Shown here: piece by piece, positions 8,361-14,507 of the stretch
Numbering within the stretch: position 1 is the first letter of the stretch
Layout: each line of letters begins with the position of its first letter
From: DAONDZ01 sp964517555
GTDB taxonomy: Bacteria > Patescibacteriota > Patescibacteriia > Patescibacteriales > UBA12465
Direction of reading: 5' to 3'
Length of the DNA: 20,832 nucleotides
NCBI GenBank assembly: GCA_964517555.1
Contig: CAZFEF010000014.1
Span: forward strand, 1 to 20,832
Made by a program: the position numbers and the translations under genes
The notes under the pieces: generated by a model
Databases searched by the model: none
Told to the model about the DNA's origin: nothing
Seen by the model: only the letters and a program-made list of their open reading frames with translations

Positions 8361-8390
8361 TTGACAAATAATCATCGAAATGATTATATA
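8361..8390 (+). promoter_or_regulatory. Consensus promoter of the 8403 micropeptide, with operator-like dyad
   Basis: A perfect TTGACA (8361-8366) lies 17-18 bp before TTATAT/TATATA (8384-8390). An 8-bp inverted repeat, ATAATCAT-CGAA-ATGATTAT (8368-8387), fills the spacer and overlaps the -10 box. This is the classic position of a repressor operator. The predicted start near 8397 leaves only about 6 nt before the ATG at 8403. Alternatively the dyad is a weak hairpin at the end of the rlmN mRNA, but no T-run follows it directly. Confidence 0.65.
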
Positions 8391-8402
8391 GGGCTAGTTT
8401 TT

Positions 8403-8495
8403 ATGAAAGAATTTTTAGGATTATCCCTCAATTTATTAATTGTTTGGGGACTATATGCTCTGATTAAAAGCCTATTTTCTCAATTGGCTCTTTGA
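8403..8495 (+). CDS. 30-residue single-pass membrane micropeptide
   Basis: A short open frame encodes 30 residues, starting MKEFLGLSL and ending SLFSQLAL, then TGA. It is almost wholly hydrophobic, with one Trp (codon 15) and one Tyr (codon 18) in the middle. It has charged residues only at positions 2, 3 and 22, so it would form one membrane helix (about 4-28). Support for translation comes from its placement: a consensus promoter places the start of transcription about 6 nt before the ATG. I recognise no family. It ends about 25 bp before the -10 element of the thrS T-box, so it is probably its own short transcript. It may be a small membrane regulator or toxin-like peptide, but that is speculation. 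Confidence 0.5.
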   Translation: MKEFLGLSLNLLIVWGLYALIKSLFSQLAL

Positions 8496-8519
8496 GACTG
8501 GACGAGGGTGTCTTATCTT

Positions 8520-8528
8520 TGCTATAAT
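8520..8528 (+). promoter_or_regulatory. Extended -10 promoter of the thrS T-box leader
   Basis: TGC-TATAAT, the same nonamer as before the gene at 5563. There is no clear -35 (GGACGA at 17 bp). The predicted start near 8535 matches the beginning of the structured leader. Confidence 0.6.
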
Positions 8529-8534
8529 TTAAAT

Positions 8535-8717
8535 AACGAATGGTAAACGTGATTGTCATAGCCACCAACTATGATGCTCCTTTTGGGGGTAACCGCTGTC
8601 TAAACGTTTTCTATTTCTGATTAAGCGTCCCATTTTGGGGAAAGCTAGATGGAACCGCGGGAGAAGTCTCGTTCTAGCAACTTAAAGTTATTTAAGTTGC
8701 TAGAACGAGATTTTTTT
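8535..8717 (+). promoter_or_regulatory. T-box riboswitch leader of thrS
   Basis: The leader senses uncharged tRNA-Thr and controls thrS by antitermination. The T-box UGGAACCGCGG is at 8650-8660. The antiterminator pairs GCUAGA (8644-8649) with UCUAGC (8673-8678), plus an upper helix CGGGA (8658-8662) with UCUCG (8667-8671). A CCCA/UGGG hairpin (8629-8639) fits Stem III. A small hairpin, UCAUAG (8556-8561) with CUAUGA (8569-8574), presents the loop CCACCAA; ACC (8564-8566) is a threonine codon followed by A, as expected of a specifier. An enclosing AAACGT/ACGTTT pairing (8545-8550 with 8604-8609) is possible. The usual distal Stem I elements (GAG...GGUG) are not seen. A second ACC at 8592-8594 is the alternative specifier. 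The T-box and the gene context make the class secure; the Stem I model is inference. Confidence 0.9.
8667..8717 (+). terminator. T-box-controlled intrinsic terminator before thrS
   Basis: A perfect 20-bp stem (8667-8686 with 8691-8710) closes a GTTA loop and is followed by seven T. Its left arm overlaps the antiterminator strand 8667-8678, so the two folds exclude each other. The stem is unusually long and perfect for such a terminator. Confidence 0.95.
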
Positions 8718-8735
8718 ATAAATTAAAATAAAAAT

Positions 8736-10481
8736 ATGGAAAAGAATACATTAGAGACCAAGCGTCATTCTTGGGCGCATGTTTTAGCCGCCGCCATTAA
8801 GGAAATTTATCCTTTTGCTCAATTAGCCATTGGCCCGGCGATTGACAATGGTTTTTATTATGACATTGATTTCGGCGACCACAAATTCAGTGAAGAAGAG
8901 CTGGTTAAAGTTGAAGAGGCCATGCGTCAGATAGTCGCTCGGAAATTAGAATTTCAACGCAGTCAGTCGGCCATTGCGGTCGCTTTAGAGTTAGTTAAAA
9001 AATCGGGCGATGTTTATAAGGCAGAATTAATCGCCGATTTACAGACTCAGGGCGAAACCGAGGTCAGTTTTTATCAAGTTGGTGATTTTATTGATCTTTG
9101 TCGTGGACCCCATGTTGCAAGTACCTCCGAGCTTGATCCTAAAAGTTTTAAATTACACAAACTAGCCGGTGCTTATTGGCGCGGCGATGAGCATAACAAG
9201 ATGCTTACCAGAATTTATGGTTTAGCTTTTAATAATAAAGCTGAATTAGCAGCTTATTTGAACTTAATTGCCGAAGCTGAAAAACATGATCATCGAAAGC
9301 TAGGGAAGGAGCTGGAGTTGTTTATGTTGCATGACTCGGCTCCGGGTATGCCTTTCTTTCTGCCGCGCGGAATGGTTTTGGTTAAAGAATTGATTGATTT
9401 TATCCGTGAATACTCCTACGGTCCTGGGTATCTAGAAGTTCGGACTCCGCAGATTCTTAATGCCGATCTCTGGAAGGTGTCAGGCCATTGGGATCATTAT
9501 CAGGAGGATATGTTTTGTCTGCATCATCATGAGGACGATGTTGATTTGGGGATTAAGCCGATGAATTGTCCGGCTCATATGGTAGTGTATAAAAATAAAA
9601 TTCATTCCTATAAAGAGTTGCCTTTGCGTTTGGCTGAAACCACCACCTTATATCGCAATGAAAAATCCGGCACCTTACACGGATTAACTCGGGTTCGGAG
9701 TTTAAGTCAAGATGATTCCCATATCTTTCTAAAGCCAGATCAAATTGGAGCAGAAATTTTTCTTTTACTAGAGAAGATTAAAAATATCTATCAGGTTTTT
9801 AGTTTGGAAATCGCCGCTGTTTATCTTTCGACTCGGCCGGAAAAGTTTTTGGGAGAAAAAGCCGATTGGGATTTAGCTGAAAATTATCTTAAAGACGCTT
9901 TAGCTAAATCGCAACTGGATTATATTATCAATGAAGGTGACGGTGCTTTCTATGGCCCTAAAATTGATGTTCAAGTTAAAGACGCCCTGGGTCGCCTTTG
10001 GCAATTAGCTACTATTCAGCTTGATTATCAACTGCCTCAGAGATTCGGTTTGGTCTATGATGATGCCGATGGCAGCGAGAAAACTCCAGTGGTTATCCAC
10101 CGGGCCCTCCTGGGGTCAATTGAGCGCTTCTTGGGGGTAATCATCGAGCATTACGCTGGCGCCTTACCTCTATGGCTATCTCCGGTTCAAGTCAGGATTA
10201 TCGCTATTGGTGAAGCTCATGTTGATTTTGCTAATAATTTAGCTCATTCTTTGGAGACTAAGAAGATTAGAGTAGAAGTCGATGCTAATAATGAAACGGT
10301 GGGAAACAAAATTAGAAAAGCGAGTAATGAGAAAATCCCTTATGTCGTGGTAATTGGCGATGAGGAAATGAAGTCCGGGTCGCTGGCTGTCAGGCTGAGA
10401 GGGGAGCGAGAGAACAGGCAGCTAAGTACTGAAGAGTTAACCATGGAAATAGTGGAGAAAATAAAAAAGCGTCAGTCTTGA
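8736..10481 (+). CDS. thrS: Threonyl-tRNA synthetase, form lacking the TGS domain
   Basis: Class II synthetase that charges tRNA-Thr and edits Ser-tRNA-Thr. At 581 residues it is about 60 shorter than E. coli ThrRS because it lacks the N-terminal TGS domain and starts directly in the editing domain. The editing motif HSWAH (His11, His15) and the second editing motif DLCRGPH (Cys122, His126) are intact. The catalytic core has motif 2 YRNE (306-309) and motif 3 VIHRALLGSIERF. The zinc ligands are Cys278 (MNCPAH), His329 (DDSHIF) and His455. A C-terminal anticodon-binding domain follows (about 483-581). Expression is controlled by the T-box just upstream. The ATG lies 18 nt after the terminator T-run without a Shine-Dalgarno. 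Confidence 0.96.
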   Translation: MEKNTLETKRHSWAHVLAAAIKEIYPFAQLAIGPAIDNGFYYDIDFGDHKFSEEELVKVEEAMRQIVARKLEFQRSQSAIAVALELVKKSGDVYKAELIADLQTQGETEVSFYQVGDFIDLCRGPHVASTSELDPKSFKLHKLAGAYWRGDEHNKMLTRIYGLAFNNKAELAAYLNLIAEAEKHDHRKLGKELELFMLHDSAPGMPFFLPRGMVLVKELIDFIREYSYGPGYLEVRTPQILNADLWKVSGHWDHYQEDMFCLHHHEDDVDLGIKPMNCPAHMVVYKNKIHSYKELPLRLAETTTLYRNEKSGTLHGLTRVRSLSQDDSHIFLKPDQIGAEIFLLLEKIKNIYQVFSLEIAAVYLSTRPEKFLGEKADWDLAENYLKDALAKSQLDYIINEGDGAFYGPKIDVQVKDALGRLWQLATIQLDYQLPQRFGLVYDDADGSEKTPVVIHRALLGSIERFLGVIIEHYAGALPLWLSPVQVRIIAIGEAHVDFANNLAHSLETKKIRVEVDANNETVGNKIRKASNEKIPYVVVIGDEEMKSGSLAVRLRGERENRQLSTEELTMEIVEKIKKRQS

Positions 10482-10489
10482 TAGCTGAC
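10471..10489 (+). terminator. Possible weak terminator of thrS
   Basis: GTCAG pairs with CTGAC around a 9-nt loop that contains the thrS TGA, followed by ACTTTCTT. Stem and T-run are weak. It is the only candidate before the converging gene. Confidence 0.3.
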
Positions 10490-10511
10490 ACTTTCTTGGT
10501 GCTGTATATTT

Positions 10512-10859
10512 TTAAAACAGCTGTTTGCAAGTCTGCAAGTCATTCCGCAGTGGGAGTATTCTGCTCCGGGGAAAGACTATCACTCCATAGATCTCACACA
10601 AATTCATTATTTGTTCATCACCACAGACTATCATCTTTGGCCAGAGCTTTTGGTTCTGTTCAATGATGACGGCCGGTTTTTCGTTTTCCGGCAATTGGCC
10701 AATAACAATTGTTTTCGCCTCTTCCAGATTGGCCGCGGCAAAGCTTTCGGCCAACTCAATTTGCTGGTTTTTGGCCTCAGCCTGAAACAGGTGGGTCAAT
10801 AAATACTTCCAAGCTTCCCGGTATTCCGGATCCTGGTCAATAATGACAAATTTCTCCAT
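10512..10859 (-). CDS. Hypothetical protein, possible degenerate receiver-like domain
   Basis: A 115-residue protein. The N-terminus VIIDQDPEYREAWKYLL resembles the first strand, acidic turn and first helix of response-regulator receiver domains (Asp8 and Asp10). However, I see no phosphoacceptor aspartate after the presumed third strand (TIVIGQLP) and no clear conserved lysine near VIVFP. If it belongs to that fold it is a non-phosphorylated pseudo-receiver; this is a weak inference. It begins 21 nt after the aldolase stop on the same strand and is probably cotranscribed with it. It converges on thrS. Two 60-base blocks I counted here are 47-50% GC, higher than the start of neighbouring operons. 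Confidence 0.7.
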   Translation of the reverse strand: MEKFVIIDQDPEYREAWKYLLTHLFQAEAKNQQIELAESFAAANLEEAKTIVIGQLPENEKPAVIIEQNQKLWPKMIVCGDEQIMNLCEIYGVIVFPRSRILPLRNDLQTCKQLF

Positions 10860-10880
10860 GATTAATTTTTTTGAAGGTTC

Positions 10881-11774
10881 TTATTCCAGTATATTTTGAG
10901 CAACTTTTAAATCCTTTTTCTTAATTACTAAGGCCTTAATGGCTTTAGCAAGTTTCACCGCCGTATCTAAGGGGTATTGGTGTAAATTTCGACCAATAGC
11001 CACTCCGCCGGTTTGGGAAATTTCTAGTTGATAGGCCAGATTTTTTAGTAATTCCTTGGGGGATAACTTGCTGCCACCAGCGCAGATGACTTTAGTTTTG
11101 CCAGCGGCCTGGACTACTTGGCGAAATTCTTTAGCCGTTTCTTTTTTGCCAGTATAGGGGTATTTTACTTTAACAAAGTCTGCCCCTAAGCACAGGGCTA
11201 CGCCGGCTCCTCCAGCAATTAATTTAATATCTTCTTCGTTTTTGATGTTCTTGCCTCGAGGGTACATCCAGATAACACAGATGAATCCAGCTTCGTGAGC
11301 CTCTTGGACTATCTGAGCGGCTTCCTGTAATATTTCGCTCTCGCGGTCGCCGCCGATATAGACCGTATAGCCGACACCAACTATCTTTAATTTGGTTTCA
11401 GCCTTGAATTTTAGCACATCGGAAACATTTGTCCAGGCTAGACTAATCGGATCCTGATCCTTGGCCGGGACCAGGTTGGTGCGGGAGTTTAATTTAACTA
11501 AATAGGGGACGGAACGATATTTTTGCCCATATTGGCTAATTAGTCCTAGTTGGGCGGCAAACACTCCCACCTTAGCCGCCTTAGCAATGGCGAACAGATG
11601 CTCTGGATTTTGATCTTCCGGTGATATGCCCTCTCCCAAGAAATCTTGGTTTAAATGCTCGACTTTCTGGTCACCGGCAAACAGAAAGAGCCGTTCGCTC
11701 TTTTGGGTGGCTAGACGATAGTTTTTGCGATAATGACGCCTTTGACGGCGAGGAACACTTAAGGGGATCTCCAT
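10881..11774 (-). CDS. Class I fructose-bisphosphate aldolase, archaeal/DhnA type
   Basis: Cleaves fructose 1,6-bisphosphate to triose phosphates, or acts in the reverse direction, through a lysine Schiff base; cytoplasmic glycolysis. The 297-residue protein has the family's early LFAGDQKVEH block (30-40), the central MYPRG (170-174, a Tyr used by archaeal enzymes) and GADFVKVKYPYTG (197-209). In this last motif Lys202 is the likely Schiff-base lysine by comparison with the archaeal GADxxK pattern. VICAGGSK (229-236) and GVAIGRNLHQ (257-266) form the phosphate-binding end of the barrel. Relatives include DhnA/LsrF-type aldolases with other substrates, so the exact substrate is inferred. First gene of a two-gene minus-strand unit. 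Confidence 0.85.
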   Translation of the reverse strand: MEIPLSVPRRQRRHYRKNYRLATQKSERLFLFAGDQKVEHLNQDFLGEGISPEDQNPEHLFAIAKAAKVGVFAAQLGLISQYGQKYRSVPYLVKLNSRTNLVPAKDQDPISLAWTNVSDVLKFKAETKLKIVGVGYTVYIGGDRESEILQEAAQIVQEAHEAGFICVIWMYPRGKNIKNEEDIKLIAGGAGVALCLGADFVKVKYPYTGKKETAKEFRQVVQAAGKTKVICAGGSKLSPKELLKNLAYQLEISQTGGVAIGRNLHQYPLDTAVKLAKAIKALVIKKKDLKVAQNILE

Positions 11775-11795
11775 ATTTGGAAATTAATTAATTTA

Positions 11796-11804
11796 TGTTA
11801 TAAT
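11796..11804 (+). promoter_or_regulatory. Extended -10 promoter of the 11817-rodA-bL25 operon
   Basis: TGT-TATAAT ends 12 bp before the ATG, so the mRNA would have a leader of about 6 nt or less. It overlaps by two bases the -10 box of the divergent aldolase promoter. Confidence 0.55.
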
Positions 11805-11811
11805 TATAGCA
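11803..11811 (-). promoter_or_regulatory. Extended -10 promoter of the aldolase gene
   Basis: The minus strand reads TGC-TATAAT here, which predicts a start near 11796 and a leader of about 22 nt. Its -10 hexamer (11803-11808) overlaps that of the divergent operon (11799-11804). Confidence 0.55.
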
Positions 11812-11816
11812 TAATT

Positions 11817-12725
11817 ATGAAAAAAGAGAATGAACTGAATCGATCTATCGATATCAACCAATTTAAGGATCGAGAGGGAATAACCCTGGGGAAGCTTAAC
11901 TTTGGTTTATGGGTGGTTAGCCATCGTCGGTCTTTTATTATTGGTTTTATTGTCTTTTTATTAGCCATATCAGTCATATTCTATGGCTATTCCTTGTATA
12001 GCTATATCGATTATTTTTTCTTTGGTGGCAAAAAAGAAAGAGAGGCGATTAACCAATTGGCTGATGACCAGGCTATTTTAAATATCCAGAAGCTGAGAAA
12101 CACGGCCACTCCGCTACAAATCGGCAATCTTCAGGTCTTCGGTCATAATGGGCGCTACGACTTTTTGGTAAAAATTACCAATCCTAATAAGGATTATGCT
12201 TCCAACTTCAGTTATTGTGCTTTAAGCGGTGAGATTGAGTTAGCTTGCGAAGTCGGATTCATTCTGCCTAGTGAAAGTAAATATTTCCCAATTTTGAATC
12301 GTGAGTTGGCTGGTTTCCCCGGTGGACTGACTTTAAAACTGAAAGATCAGGGTTGGCAGAGAATTGATGCTCACCAATATCCTAATTGGCCAGAATTTTC
12401 CAAGAATCATTTGAATTTTATTATTACCGACGCTATTTTTAAGAGCGCTAAACAGACTGGAATTTCTGATAAGTTAGAATTAGATACAGTTGAATTTTCA
12501 ATCAGCAATCAAACTGCCTATAGTTATTTTTCCGTACCGCTCCATATCGTGGTGTTTGCTGGAACGACGCCGGTTGGAGTTAATTTTTATAGTCTAAATA
12601 ATTTTACTTCCGGCCAGACCCAGAAGATTAAGATAGTTTGGCCCAATTCTTTGCCGGCAGTAGATCGAGTGGAAATTTATCCTAGTTTAAATATATTACA
12701 GAAAGATATTTATATCCGTTATTGA
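11817..12725 (+). CDS. Hypothetical single-pass membrane protein upstream of rodA
   Basis: A 302-residue protein of unknown family. It has a 38-residue polar N-terminus, one membrane helix at about 39-60 (SFIIGFIVFLLAISVIFYG) and an extracytoplasmic part rich in beta strands. The middle (VFGHNGRYDFLVKITNPNKDY) and end (TSGQTQKIKIVW ... VDRVEIYPSLNI) look like FxxG/immunoglobulin-like sandwich segments, seen often in CPR hypothetical proteins. Two cysteines at about 133 and 143 could form a disulfide. The stop is one base from the rodA ATG, so the two are translated as a pair. A role in cell-wall growth with RodA is inferred from position only. Confidence 0.8.
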   Translation: MKKENELNRSIDINQFKDREGITLGKLNFGLWVVSHRRSFIIGFIVFLLAISVIFYGYSLYSYIDYFFFGGKKEREAINQLADDQAILNIQKLRNTATPLQIGNLQVFGHNGRYDFLVKITNPNKDYASNFSYCALSGEIELACEVGFILPSESKYFPILNRELAGFPGGLTLKLKDQGWQRIDAHQYPNWPEFSKNHLNFIITDAIFKSAKQTGISDKLELDTVEFSISNQTAYSYFSVPLHIVVFAGTTPVGVNFYSLNNFTSGQTQKIKIVWPNSLPAVDRVEIYPSLNILQKDIYIRY

Positions 12726-12726
12726 T

Positions 12727-13827
12727 ATGTTGGATTTGTGGCGACGACATTTTCGCAATTTTGATTGGCTGCTTCTCGCAGCAATTTTATTATTACTCTG
12801 TTTTGGTTTAATTGAAATTTATAGTATTGCTATCGGCCAAGGGCAGGGTAATTTTACTGATTTCCGCAAACAAATAATGTTTGTTATTTTAGGTTCGGGT
12901 GTTCTAGTGGGATTTTCCTTTATTGATTTTCGGTTTTTAAAAAGTTTCCACCGCTATCTTTATGTTTTGGGAATTTTTTTGTTAGTAGCAGTTTTGATAA
13001 TTGGTGAATCAATCAACGGCACCCGCGGTTGGTTTTCTATTGCCGGTTTCGGTATCCAGCCAGTGGAACTAGTCAAGATAATTTTGGTTATTTTTTTGGC
13101 TCGAATGTTTTCCAACCCGGCATTTAAAACTAGGCCCTTGAAATACTTTCTCTTTTCCGGCGGAGCTACTATGGTTTTGGTGGCTTTGGTTTTGGCTCAG
13201 CCCGATTTCGGCTCGGCTTTGATCTTGTCTTTCATCTGGGTTTTCATGTTAATTGTTACCGGATTTCATCGTCGTTATTTTATTGCTATTTTTTTAATCG
13301 CCGCAGTTATTTTCGGCAGTGCTTGGCTTTTCTTCTTTAAAGATTATCAGAAACAGCGAATTCTAACTTTTTTGAATCCCTCCTATAATTCCTTGAATCA
13401 GGGATATAATATTAACCAAGCGATTATTGCCGTCGGTTCCGGCGGATTAACCGGTCGGGGAGTGGGTTTTGGCTCTCAATCGCAATTGAAATTTTTGCCT
13501 GAATCTCATACTGACTTTATTTTTGCGGTTATTGCCGAAGAATTGGGTTTCTTGGGGGTAATTCTAGTTTTCTCTTTTTATGGGGTATTTTTTCTGCGTT
13601 CCGTCCGGGTTTTAGAGAAAATTAATGATGATTTCGCTATTTTTGTGGTTTTGGGAGGCGTGGGCTTGATTTTTGCCGAAATGTTTATTAACATTGGTAT
13701 GAATATCGGTATTTTGCCGGTAGTCGGTATTGCCTTGCCGTTTATTAGTTATGGCGGCAGTTCGGTCCTAGCCAGTTTAATGCTGGTGGGGATTATTCAA
13801 AATATTATTATTAAATCTAGAAATTAA
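12727..13827 (+). CDS. rodA: RodA SEDS peptidoglycan glycosyltransferase
   Basis: Polytopic SEDS protein that polymerises lipid II into glycan strands during lateral wall growth. The 366-residue chain has about ten hydrophobic helices. Family signatures are NGTRGWF (97-103), QPVELVK (111-117), QPDFGSALI (158-166), PESHTDFIFAVIAEELG (258-274) and the C-terminal FISYGGSS (339-346). Asp263 in HTDFIF corresponds to the catalytic aspartate of E. coli and Thermus RodA. The HTDFIFAVIAEELG form favours RodA over FtsW. No class A or B penicillin-binding partner is in the window. It overlaps no gene but is 1 nt after the preceding one and 11 nt before bL25. Confidence 0.93.
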   Translation: MLDLWRRHFRNFDWLLLAAILLLLCFGLIEIYSIAIGQGQGNFTDFRKQIMFVILGSGVLVGFSFIDFRFLKSFHRYLYVLGIFLLVAVLIIGESINGTRGWFSIAGFGIQPVELVKIILVIFLARMFSNPAFKTRPLKYFLFSGGATMVLVALVLAQPDFGSALILSFIWVFMLIVTGFHRRYFIAIFLIAAVIFGSAWLFFFKDYQKQRILTFLNPSYNSLNQGYNINQAIIAVGSGGLTGRGVGFGSQSQLKFLPESHTDFIFAVIAEELGFLGVILVFSFYGVFFLRSVRVLEKINDDFAIFVVLGGVGLIFAEMFINIGMNIGILPVVGIALPFISYGGSSVLASLMLVGIIQNIIIKSRN

Positions 13828-13838
13828 TTCTAAATTCT

Positions 13839-14465
13839 ATGGAGATAAAACTAAAAGCTGTCTTGCGCGACGAAAAGACTGTCGCTTCCAAAGACGATGT
13901 TTTGGCAGTTATCTATGGTCCGAGTACCACTAACCGCAGTTTATTGGTTAAAAAATTGGAGCTGGAAAAGGCCTTTGCTGCTGCCGGTGAATCCAGCTTG
14001 ATCGAGTTGACTATTGATCAAGAGGCTCCGGTTCAGGTTTTGGTTAAAGAAACTCAGCGCCACCCGCTAAAAGATTCTTTGCGTCATGTTGATTTCTACC
14101 AGGTGGATATGAGCAAGAAGATTACCACCGAAATCCCCCTACATTTTATCGGAGAGTCTAAGGCCATTAAGGAATTGGGCGGAATGCTGGTCAAGAGTTT
14201 TGATGCTATCGAAGTTGAGTGTTTGCCTAGCGATTTAATTAACCATATTGACGTTGACATTTCCGTAATTACTGAATTGCATCATGGTATCAAGATTTCC
14301 GATCTTAAATTACCGGCCGGCTTGAAGGTTCTGACTGATTTGGAAGAAACAATTGCCATGGTAGTTGAACCCGAAAAAGAGGAGGTGGCTCCAGTGGCCG
14401 CTGTCGAAGCTGCTCCAGCTGAGGGCGCTAAGCCGGACGAGAAAAAGGTTGAAGAAAAGAAATAA
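13839..14465 (+). CDS. rplY: Ribosomal protein bL25, long (Ctc/TL5) form
   Basis: Binds 5S rRNA in the large subunit. At 208 residues it is the two-domain TL5/Ctc form. The N-terminal 5S-binding domain is at about 1-90 (LAVIYGPS, QRHPLKDSLRHVDFYQVD). The C-terminal beta domain is at about 91-185 (IPLHFIGESKA, LKLPAGLKVLTDLEETIAMV). An Ala/Glu/Lys-rich tail follows. The usual RGxGxVPAVIYG loop is reduced to KDDVLAVIYG. Last gene of the operon, ended by a strong hairpin 15 nt after the stop. Confidence 0.92.
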   Translation: MEIKLKAVLRDEKTVASKDDVLAVIYGPSTTNRSLLVKKLELEKAFAAAGESSLIELTIDQEAPVQVLVKETQRHPLKDSLRHVDFYQVDMSKKITTEIPLHFIGESKAIKELGGMLVKSFDAIEVECLPSDLINHIDVDISVITELHHGIKISDLKLPAGLKVLTDLEETIAMVVEPEKEEVAPVAAVEAAPAEGAKPDEKKVEEKK

Positions 14466-14479
14466 CATTTATTGATTTC

Positions 14480-14507
14480 AAAACACCTCCCGGTCGGGAG
14501 GTGTTTT
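14480..14507. terminator. Bidirectional intrinsic terminator between bL25 and prmC
   Basis: A 13-bp inverted repeat (14480-14492 with 14495-14507) around GT has AAAA on the left and TTTT on the right, so it works for both converging genes. It overlaps the prmC stop codon (14506-14508). Confidence 0.92.

Noticed and set aside
10515..10526. Palindrome AAACAGCTGTTT as operator or terminator.
   Set aside because: It has no loop and overlaps the end of the minus-strand gene; no T-run makes it a terminator and no promoter is near.
10478..10802. Two short plus-strand frames opposite the receiver-like gene.
   Set aside because: They lie antisense to a better-supported frame, which begins in normal operon spacing after the aldolase.
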